In this document: positions 1 to 5,033 of the stretch, piece by piece
Layout: each line of letters opens with the position of its first letter
Numbering within the stretch: the stretch's first letter is position 1
Source of the DNA: an uncultured Porphyromonadaceae bacterium
GTDB lineage: Bacteria; Bacteroidota; Bacteroidia; Bacteroidales; Muribaculaceae
Assembly: GCA_946183895.1 (NCBI GenBank)
Contig: CAMHDX010000111.1
Location: 1 to 5,033, forward strand
Direction: 5' to 3'
Length of the DNA stretch: 5,033 nucleotides
The notes under the pieces: model-generated
What the model was told of the DNA's origin: nothing
Databases searched by the model: none
The model's input: only the letters and a program-made list of their open reading frames with translations
Translations under genes and position numbers: made by a program

Positions 1-1554
1 ACGCTGCAGCAAGAGGCCGCGCGCAAGCTCGGCTTCACCGTGTCGCAAACCATGCGCGTGGCACAGGCGCTGTACGAGGCGGGACACATCACCTACATGC
101 GAACCGACTCGGTCAACCTGAGCAACCTCGCCCTGAACGCCATCAGCAAGGAAATCACCGAGACGCTGGGCGAGCGCTACCTCAAGGTTCGCCGCTACCA
201 CACCACGAGCAAGGGCGCGCAAGAGGCACATGAGGCCATCCGCCCCACCTACATCGCCAACCACGACATCAACGGCACCGCCCAGGAGAAGCGCCTGTAC
301 AACCTGATATACAAGCGCACCATCGCCAGCCAGATGGCCGATGCCGAGCTCGAGCGCACCATTGTCAACATTGACATCAAGGGGCGCGACGAGGCATTTG
401 TCGCCGAGGGCGAGGTCATCAAGTTTGACGGTTTTCTCAACGTGTACATCGAGTCGAGCGACGACGATGCGGCACGCGAGGACATCCACATGCTCCCCAA
501 GCTGAGCAAGGGCGAGCACACCACCGCCGTGGAGGTGCTTGCCTCACAACGTTGCACGCAGCATCCGCAGCGCTACACCGAGGCATCGCTGGTTCATCGC
601 CTCGAGGAGCTGGGCATCGGCCGTCCGTCGACCTACGCCCCGACCATCTCGACGATACAGCAGCGCGAATATGTGGTCCGTGGAGAGAGCAAGGGCGAGA
701 AGCGCGAGTATGAGGTCATTGTCCTCAAGGGCGGTCGCATCACCACGCGCAGTCGCAGCGAGCAGGTCGGCAACGAGAAGGGCAAACTGCTGCCCACCGA
801 CACCGGTATGGTAGTCAACGACTTCCTGATGGAATACTTCCCCTCGATCATCGACTACAACTTCACGGCAAAGGTAGAGCAGTCGTTCGATGAGATTGCC
901 GGCGGCCATGACGCGTGGAGCGACGACATCAAGACGTTCTACACCGACTTCCACCCCGAGATAGAGCGCGTGTCCAACCTGCGGTTGGAGCACAAGGTGG
1001 GTGAGCGCATGCTCGGCACCGACCCCGCGACGGGCAAGCCGGTGAGCGTGAAGATTGGCCGCTACGGTCCATTGGTGCAGTTGGGCAGCGCCGACGACGG
1101 CAACAAGCCGCGCTTTGCCAGCCTGCTCAAGGAGCAAAGCGTCGCCACCATCACGCTGGAAGAAGCCCTCAAGCTCTTTGAGTTGCCGCGCAACTTGGGC
1201 GAGTATGAAGGCAAGGAAGTGATTGTCGCCAGCGGTCGTTTTGGCCCCTACATCAAGCATGACGGCAAGTACGTGAGCATTCCCAAGCATATTGACCCCA
1301 AGTCAATAAGCATTGAGGAGGCAATTCTGCTGATTAACGCCAAGCGCGAGGGCGACGCCAAGAAAGTGCTACTGAGCTTTGACGAGGAGCCCGAGCTGCA
1401 GGTGCTTGACGGGCGATATGGCCCGTACATCGCCTACAAGGGCAAGAACTACAAGATACCCCGCAAGACCGATGCCGGCACACTCACCTTAGAGGCCTGC
1501 CGTGCCATCGTTGCCGACGAGGGCAACGCGTCCAAGTCTCGCCGCAAGAAGTGA
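1..1554 (+). CDS. topA: DNA topoisomerase I (type IA), C-terminal 517 residues, 5' end outside window
   Basis: Type IA topoisomerase, which relaxes negatively supercoiled DNA by cutting one strand through a 5'-phosphotyrosine. The frame is open from base 1, so the GTG at 40 is an internal valine codon and the gene begins upstream. The catalytic tyrosine lies in ITYMRTDS (Tyr codon 94-96, with the Arg two residues on). Other family blocks are EAHEAIRPT (223-249) and the segment from YTEASLV through GIGRPSTYA (about 574-639). The C-terminus has three GR(Y/F)GP repeats at 1057, 1234 and 1411, of the topoisomerase C-terminal repeat type, and a basic KSRRKK tail. No zinc ribbon is present: the visible part has only two cysteines. 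The Toprim domain would be upstream; Bacteroidales TopA is roughly 780 residues, so about two thirds is here. The last 66 bp overlap aroK on the other strand. Identity is very secure. Confidence 0.97.
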   Translation, partial: TLQQEAARKLGFTVSQTMRVAQALYEAGHITYMRTDSVNLSNLALNAISKEITETLGERYLKVRRYHTTSKGAQEAHEAIRPTYIANHDINGTAQEKRLYNLIYKRTIASQMADAELERTIVNIDIKGRDEAFVAEGEVIKFDGFLNVYIESSDDDAAREDIHMLPKLSKGEHTTAVEVLASQRCTQHPQRYTEASLVHRLEELGIGRPSTYAPTISTIQQREYVVRGESKGEKREYEVIVLKGGRITTRSRSEQVGNEKGKLLPTDTGMVVNDFLMEYFPSIIDYNFTAKVEQSFDEIAGGHDAWSDDIKTFYTDFHPEIERVSNLRLEHKVGERMLGTDPATGKPVSVKIGRYGPLVQLGSADDGNKPRFASLLKEQSVATITLEEALKLFELPRNLGEYEGKEVIVASGRFGPYIKHDGKYVSIPKHIDPKSISIEEAILLINAKREGDAKKVLLSFDEEPELQVLDGRYGPYIAYKGKNYKIPRKTDAGTLTLEACRAIVADEGNASKSRRKK

Positions 1555-2061
1555 GGCCGTCGCCAGGGTTGCCTCGGCGGTTTCGATATCGGTACTGTCA
1601 AACCACAAAGTCGCGCGGCTGTAATACGGCTCGCGCGCTTTGAGTTTTTCGCGCACCAGCCGCCCGACCTCAGCGTCGGTCAGGCCGTTGAGCAAGGGTC
1701 GTTTGGCGCGCTGCTCCGGGATGAGCAGGCGGCGCGTAATCACTCCGGGCGACGTGGTGAGCCACACGGTCACTCCACACTCATTCATCAGCTCCATGTT
1801 GCCCGCCTGGCAGGGCGTGCCGCCACCGGTCGCCACAACGGCACCGGCAACCGCCACCTCACGCAGCGCGTCACACTCGGCGCGTCTGAAAGCCGCCTCG
1901 CCGGCGGTGGCAAAGATTTGCTGCACACTACTCATGCCCATCTTGTGGGCGATGTAGTCATCAAGGTCAATAAAGGGCAGGCGCATCACCCGCGCCAGGG
2001 CCTCGCCCAGGGTTGTCTTGCCGCAACCCATAAACCCCACCAGAAATATCGTCATCGCCAT
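1489..2061 (-). CDS. aroK: Shikimate kinase
   Basis: Cytoplasmic kinase that phosphorylates shikimate to shikimate 3-phosphate with ATP, in the chorismate (aromatic amino acid) pathway. Counting from the ATG at 2061 (190 residues), the P-loop GFMGCGKT is at about 9-16, the shikimate-binding DLDD at 32-35, FRRAE at 58-62, the GGG motif at 79-81, lid RPLL with Arg121, and REPYYSRA with Arg143; all expected key residues are present. This ATG overlaps the stop of the upstream ABC gene (TGATG), which suggests translational coupling. A GTG at 2064 and an ATG at 2055, giving MTIFLVGF, are alternatives; the ATG at 2055 would fit typical family N-termini equally well. The protein is about 15 residues longer than usual (around 170-175). 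The extra tail is roughly the part encoded antisense to the end of topA. Function is secure; the exact start is less so. Confidence 0.95.
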   Translation of the reverse strand: MAMTIFLVGFMGCGKTTLGEALARVMRLPFIDLDDYIAHKMGMSSVQQIFATAGEAAFRRAECDALREVAVAGAVVATGGGTPCQAGNMELMNECGVTVWLTTSPGVITRRLLIPEQRAKRPLLNGLTDAEVGRLVREKLKAREPYYSRATLWFDSTDIETAEATLATASLLAARLGRVALVGNDGTAGL

Positions 2062-3890
2062 CACGTCAATCCTTGCATCTCGACCAGGTGGCAGTAGGCG
2101 CCACCGCGCTCAATCAGTTCGTCATGAGTACCACGCTCCACGATTTGACCATCCTGCATGACACAGATCATCGTCGCGTTCTTGATGGTGCTCAGGCGGT
2201 GTGCAATCACCAGTGTGGTGCGCCCCTGCATCAGGTTGTCAAGAGCCTGCTGCACCAGGTGCTCGCTCTCGGTGTCCAACGCGCTGGTAGCCTCATCAAG
2301 GATGAGGATGGGCGGATTCTTCAAGATGGCGCGCGCTATGGAGATGCGCTGTCGCTGGCCGCCGCTGAGTTTGCAGCCACGGTCGCCAATATTGGTCTCA
2401 AAGCCCTGTTCACTCTCCATGATAAAGTCGTAGGCATTGGCGATGCGCGCCGCCTGCTCAATTTGCTCACGCGTCGCGTCTGGCGTGCCAAAGGCGATGT
2501 TGGCGGCAAAGGTGTCGTTGAACAAGATAGCCTCCTGGTTGACATTGCCCATGAGGGCCCGCAGGTCGCGCACACGGTAGTCTCGAATATCATTGCCGTC
2601 AATCGTGACACGCCCGCCCAGCACGTCGTAGAAGCGTGGCAGCAGGTCGGCAAGCGTCGTCTTGCCGCTGCCGCTCTGCCCCACCAGCGCCACCGTGGAG
2701 CCTCGCGGGATGTCCAGCGTGATATGGTCAATGACCGTGCGCTCGTCGTAGGCGAAAGTTACATCCTCAAAGCGGATGCCCGTGGTCAGCCGCGGTGCGG
2801 GCAAAGGCTCGGCGGGGTCGGTGATCGTCACCGGAGCGCTCAAGATGCGGTCGATGCGTTCAATCGACGCGCGACCGCGCTGAATGGAATAGGTCGCCTT
2901 GCTCAGGTCCTTGGCGGGATTGATGATGCTGTAGAAAATCACCATGTAATAGATGAACTTGGGCGCGGTGATTGAGCTCGTGCCGTTCAAGATCAGCGTG
3001 CCGCCAAACCACAGCACTATCGCGATGGTCGCAGTGCCCAGGAACTCACTCATGGGGTGCGCCAACTCATAGCGGCGCTGCATGCGAGTGGTGATGTCGC
3101 GAAACCGCTCATTCTCGGCCGTAAAGCGATTCTTGATGGTCTCCTGGGCATTAAACGCCTTGACGATGCGCAGGCCGCCTATGGTCTCCTCAATGTTGCT
3201 CAAGAGCACGCCCCACTGGTTCTGGACATCCAGGCTGACGCGCTTCAGCCGCTTGCCCACACCGCCCATCACCAGACCGGCGAGCGGCAGCAAAATCAGC
3301 ACAAACACCGTCAGTTGCCAACTCACGATAATCATCATGGTCAGGCACACCACAATCATGATGGGATTCTTGAACATCATGTCGAGCGACGACATCACGC
3401 TATTCTCCACCTCGGTCACGTCGCCACTCATGCGAGCCATCACATCCCCCTTGCGCTCATTTGTAAAAAAACCTAACGGCAGCGCGATGATTTTGGCGTA
3501 AATCATGTTGCGGATATCACGCACAATGCCGGTGCGAATTGGTATCATGAAAAACGCGCTCAAGTAGGCGCTACCGGTCTTGAGGCCGGTCATCACCACA
3601 AGTGCCACAGCAATCGAGGCGAGCGCGACCGAGGCGCCATAGCGCTCGATAATGCACTGCACGGTGTAGTAGAAGTTATTCACAACCACCTTGTCAATGC
3701 CCGCTGTGCCCCACGGCATGAATTGATAGGTCTCGGTATTCAAGCCGAACAGCATTTCGAGAATGGGTATAATGAGCGCAAACGAGAACAAAGTCAGTAG
3801 CGCCGCCAACACGTTGAACAACACGTTGAGCACCAGGTAGTGTTTATATGGCGGCACAAAGCGCGCCAGCAGAGAGAAGAATCCATTCAT
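2061..3890 (-). CDS. ABC exporter half-transporter (fused permease and ATPase, MsbA/multidrug-like)
   Basis: Inner-membrane exporter of the type I ABC (MsbA-like) class, 609 residues, expected to work as a homodimer. The N-terminal half has hydrophobic segments near residues 16-40, 86-104, 179-195, 195-212, 284-302 and 312-326. The nucleotide-binding domain has A-loop Tyr381, Walker A GQSGSGKT 404-411, Q-loop Gln452, signature LSGGQ 508-512, Walker B ILILDE with catalytic Glu533, D-loop SALD and H-loop His564, so it should be an active ATPase. The start at 3890 (MNGFFSLLARF) was chosen because the frame, though open to an ATG at 3974, would otherwise run through a promoter-like AT-rich stretch. 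The gene's stop overlaps the aroK start. The substrate cannot be told from sequence; lipid A precursor, other lipids or drugs are possible, so no gene symbol is given. Confidence 0.93.
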   Translation of the reverse strand: MNGFFSLLARFVPPYKHYLVLNVLFNVLAALLTLFSFALIIPILEMLFGLNTETYQFMPWGTAGIDKVVVNNFYYTVQCIIERYGASVALASIAVALVVMTGLKTGSAYLSAFFMIPIRTGIVRDIRNMIYAKIIALPLGFFTNERKGDVMARMSGDVTEVENSVMSSLDMMFKNPIMIVVCLTMMIIVSWQLTVFVLILLPLAGLVMGGVGKRLKRVSLDVQNQWGVLLSNIEETIGGLRIVKAFNAQETIKNRFTAENERFRDITTRMQRRYELAHPMSEFLGTATIAIVLWFGGTLILNGTSSITAPKFIYYMVIFYSIINPAKDLSKATYSIQRGRASIERIDRILSAPVTITDPAEPLPAPRLTTGIRFEDVTFAYDERTVIDHITLDIPRGSTVALVGQSGSGKTTLADLLPRFYDVLGGRVTIDGNDIRDYRVRDLRALMGNVNQEAILFNDTFAANIAFGTPDATREQIEQAARIANAYDFIMESEQGFETNIGDRGCKLSGGQRQRISIARAILKNPPILILDEATSALDTESEHLVQQALDNLMQGRTTLVIAHRLSTIKNATMICVMQDGQIVERGTHDELIERGGAYCHLVEMQGLT

Positions 3891-3923
3891 AGGTGTAACA
3901 AGCCTAATTTCGCTATTATAAAG

Positions 3924-3931
3924 CAAAATTA
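3924..3931 (-). promoter_or_regulatory. Probable -7 promoter element for the ABC exporter-aroK unit
   Basis: On the minus strand this reads TAATTTTG, an exact match to the Bacteroides -7 consensus TAnnTTTG. It is 33 bp before the chosen ATG at 3890, which would give a leader of roughly 25-30 nt. No good TTTG -33 element lies at the usual 19-21 bp upstream, so strength and exact start are uncertain. Its position inside the longest possible reading frame supports the shorter start of the ABC gene. Confidence 0.5.
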
Positions 3932-4032
3932 GTAAATTTGGAGCAATAAACACCGCTTGACAGCAATAAATCATACATTTTGCCCACTTTAGCGCATCAT
4001 GTCACCTCGGCTAGACCGATGGGCGAACGTGC

Positions 4033-4052
4033 GTATATTCGCCGGAATATAC
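4033..4052. repeat. Perfect inverted repeat, 8-bp arms, 4-bp spacer
   Basis: GTATATTC, then GCCG, then GAATATAC: the arms are exact reverse complements. The repeat ends 7 bp before the -33 box of the L,D-transpeptidase promoter and lies about 100 bp upstream of the opposing promoter element. That position suits an operator for a dimeric regulator. It could also form a small cruciform or hairpin, but there is no T-run right after either arm, so a terminator is unlikely. The repeat is seen directly; the regulatory role is inferred. Confidence 0.6.
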
Positions 4053-4059
4053 TCATTAT

Positions 4060-4090
4060 TTTGCAGATGACTCATTTTTTATTAAATTTG
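4060..4090 (+). promoter_or_regulatory. Bacteroides-type promoter for the L,D-transpeptidase gene
   Basis: TTTG at 4060-4063 (-33), a 19-bp spacer, then TAAATTTG at 4083-4090 (-7). Both boxes and the spacing match the Bacteroides primary sigma factor consensus TTTG-N19-21-TAnnTTTG. Transcription would begin around 4095-4098, giving a short A-rich leader of about 20 nt without a Shine-Dalgarno sequence, which is usual in this phylum. Confidence 0.75.
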
Positions 4091-4116
4091 CAAGAGAAAA
4101 GCAAAACCAAGTGAAT

Positions 4117-4764
4117 ATGATTAGACAATTGTTTATCATGCTGCTCATCGCGGCATTCTCAATCACGGCACCGGCTGCCACTCCCAAGCAAAAGAGCAAG
4201 GCCGCCACCACAGTCACGAGTAAGAAGAAACTCCCCGGCAAAAAGACCAAGTCAGCGACAACCAACGTCGCTGCCGGTCGCAGCGAGTTCATCGTCATCA
4301 GCAAGCGCGACCTCAACCTGCGGGTGTACGGCAAGCAAGGCAAAGACACCGTGCTGCTGGCGCAATATCCCGCCTGCTTGAGCAAGAACAAGGGCAACAA
4401 GCAGCGCGTGGGCGACATGAAGACGCCCGAATCGCCTGCCGGCAAGCCGTTCAAGATCACCCAGATTCAAGATGCCAGCACGTGGAAGCACGACTTCAAG
4501 GACGGGCGCGGCAACATCCTCGCTTATGGCCACTGGTTCCTGCGCTTGCTCACACCGGGGCATAGCGGCATCGGCATTCACGGCAGCACCAACAACGAGA
4601 GCAGCGTACCCGGACGTGCCAGCGAGGGTTGCATCCGCCTGCGTGACAACGACATTATCGACTTGAAACAGAGGTTTGCCTACGTGGGCATGCCGGTCAT
4701 CATCAAGGGCGAGAACGACGGACTGCTGCCCTGGGAGCACAACGCCAAGAAAGCCACCAAATAA
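4117..4764 (+). CDS. Secreted L,D-transpeptidase (YkuD family)
   Basis: A predicted exported cell-wall enzyme of the YkuD family, whose members form 3-3 peptidoglycan cross-links or attach proteins to peptidoglycan through an active-site cysteine. From the ATG at 4117 it has 215 residues. A signal peptide covers about 1-20 (MIRQLFIMLLIAAFSITAPA, likely cut after the APA). A Lys/Thr/Ala-rich linker runs to about 47, then the catalytic domain. The active-site region has His155 in GIHG and Ser169-Glu170-Gly171-Cys172-Ile173-Arg174, the conserved S-x-G-C-x-R core, so the enzyme looks intact. A GTG at 4111 would add two residues; the ATG is preferred because it begins a normal signal peptide. A strong promoter lies just upstream. 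The precise substrate, and whether it makes cross-links or acts as a hydrolase, cannot be told from sequence. Confidence 0.92.
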   Translation: MIRQLFIMLLIAAFSITAPAATPKQKSKAATTVTSKKKLPGKKTKSATTNVAAGRSEFIVISKRDLNLRVYGKQGKDTVLLAQYPACLSKNKGNKQRVGDMKTPESPAGKPFKITQIQDASTWKHDFKDGRGNILAYGHWFLRLLTPGHSGIGIHGSTNNESSVPGRASEGCIRLRDNDIIDLKQRFAYVGMPVIIKGENDGLLPWEHNAKKATK

Positions 4765-4776
4765 TTGGGCTTGCAC

Positions 4777-4784
4777 CACCTTTG
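4777..4784 (+). promoter_or_regulatory. Weak -7-like element before the AAA-ATPase-like gene
   Basis: CACCTTTG differs from the TAnnTTTG consensus only in its first base and lies 22 bp before the ATG at 4807. No TTTG box is found 19-21 bp upstream. The gene could therefore have its own weak promoter or be read through from the L,D-transpeptidase gene, as the gap between the two genes is only 42 bp and contains no visible terminator. Confidence 0.3.
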
Positions 4785-4806
4785 CGATTAGAAACGAGTT
4801 GAGCTT

Positions 4807-5033
4807 ATGGAACAGAGACGCATATATCCCGTGGGGGAGCAAGATTTTGAAGTAATCCGCAGCACCGGCATGGTATATGTCGACAAGACGGCACTCATTT
4901 ACCGCCTGGTGCATGGTGGTGGACGAACGGTGTTCCTGAGCCGGCCGCGGCGGTTCGGCAAGACGTTGCTGTGCAACACGTTGAAGCACTACTTCCTCGG
5001 CCACCGCGACCTCTTCAAGGGCCTCGCCATCGA
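4807..5033 (+). CDS. AAA-ATPase-like / PD-(D/E)XK nuclease family protein, N-terminal part, runs off window
   Basis: The first 75 codons of an open frame that continues past the window's end. The start ATG at 4807 gives MEQRRIYPVGEQDFEVIR, then YVDK at 24-27 and a P-loop-like RPRRFGKT at 46-53, followed by a leucine-rich helix and YFLGHRDLFKGLAI. This pattern (Y-P-x-G-x-x-D-F, Y-V-D-K-T, S-R-P-R-R-F-G-K-S/T, L-F-x-G-L-x-I) is characteristic of the AAA-ATPase-like family (Pfam AAA-ATPase_like), whose full members are about 500-600 residues and usually end in a PD-(D/E)XK nuclease domain. That second domain is not visible here. The family is often present in many copies per genome in gut Bacteroidota and its cellular role is not established. 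Confidence 0.9.
   Translation, partial: MEQRRIYPVGEQDFEVIRSTGMVYVDKTALIYRLVHGGGRTVFLSRPRRFGKTLLCNTLKHYFLGHRDLFKGLAI

Larger units (their letters stand above)
3891..4116. other. Divergent intergenic spacer between ABC exporter and L,D-transpeptidase genes
   Basis: An AT-rich stretch of about 225 bp that separates two divergently transcribed genes. It holds a promoter-like element facing each way and, between them, an inverted repeat at 4033-4052. Bases 3975-4030 are less AT-rich, and I see no gene, RNA or clear motif there. The base composition differs sharply from the GC-rich coding DNA on both sides, as expected of a promoter region. Confidence 0.8.

Noticed and set aside
544..1290. Long open frame of 248 codons on the minus strand, inside topA
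   Set aside because: It is antisense to strongly conserved topA coding sequence, shows no recognisable domain, and is the kind of open frame that GC-rich codon use creates on the opposite strand.
1555..1600. Possible terminator after topA
   Set aside because: GC-rich segments here do not pair into a clean stem, there is no T-run, and the region is inside aroK coding sequence.
2073..2975. 300-codon open frame on the plus strand, antisense to the ABC ATPase domain
   Set aside because: It covers the exporter's conserved Walker, Q-loop and signature motifs on the other strand; its translation has no recognisable family and no promoter stands in front of it.
3465..3471. Run of seven A bases within the ABC exporter gene, a possible slippage or frameshift site
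   Set aside because: The reading frame continues normally through it with well-conserved exporter sequence on both sides, so there is no sign of a frameshift.
3891..3974. Extension of the ABC exporter by 28 residues to an ATG at 3974
   Set aside because: The added residues resemble no exporter N-terminus, the stretch is AT-rich and carries a TAATTTTG promoter-like element, and the ATG at 3890 gives a normal family start.
4067..4073. TGACTCA short palindrome between the promoter boxes
   Set aside because: Seven bases is too short to separate from chance, and it lies inside the promoter spacer with no partner site.
4252..5004. 250-codon open frame on the minus strand across the L,D-transpeptidase and the following gene
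   Set aside because: It runs antisense to two genes with clear family motifs and through the spacer between them; a chance frame.

Overview
The window looks like chromosomal DNA from a Bacteroidota bacterium, most likely Bacteroidales. Three observations support this. The topoisomerase I has the Bacteroidales layout: no zinc ribbons, and a C-terminus of GR(Y/F)GP repeats. The AT-rich divergent spacer carries matches to the Bacteroides-type promoter (TTTG, about 19-21 bp, TAnnTTTG), and the starts lack clear Shine-Dalgarno sequences. The last gene belongs to an AAA-ATPase-like/PD-(D/E)XK family that is greatly expanded in gut Bacteroidota. The genus cannot be fixed from this sequence. Coding DNA is visibly GC-rich, and the only clearly AT-rich stretch is the spacer at about 3891-4116.

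Layout. Bases 1-1554 (+) encode the C-terminal part of DNA topoisomerase I (topA), whose 5' end lies outside the window. Its last 66 bp overlap the 3' end of a convergent shikimate kinase gene (aroK, minus strand). Upstream of aroK on the minus strand, and joined to it by a TGATG stop/start overlap, is a full-length ABC exporter with a fused membrane domain and ATPase. Its promoter region abuts a divergent spacer of about 220 bp holding a perfect 8-bp-arm inverted repeat and a strong promoter. That promoter reads right into a secreted L,D-transpeptidase (YkuD) gene. A few tens of bases further on, in the same direction, starts an AAA-ATPase-like/PD-(D/E)XK gene cut by the window's end.

How the genes relate. 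The ABC exporter and aroK appear to form one translationally coupled minus-strand unit, although transport and aromatic biosynthesis have no obvious functional link. The L,D-transpeptidase is a cell-wall enzyme transcribed divergently from the exporter, so the spacer may serve two envelope-related genes. topA is a housekeeping gene. I see no RNA gene, CRISPR array, insertion sequence or convincing terminator, and nothing that amounts to a new multi-gene system. The points most worth a second look are the topA/aroK antisense coding overlap, the inverted repeat next to the L,D-transpeptidase promoter, and two unusual residues in a conserved topoisomerase segment.
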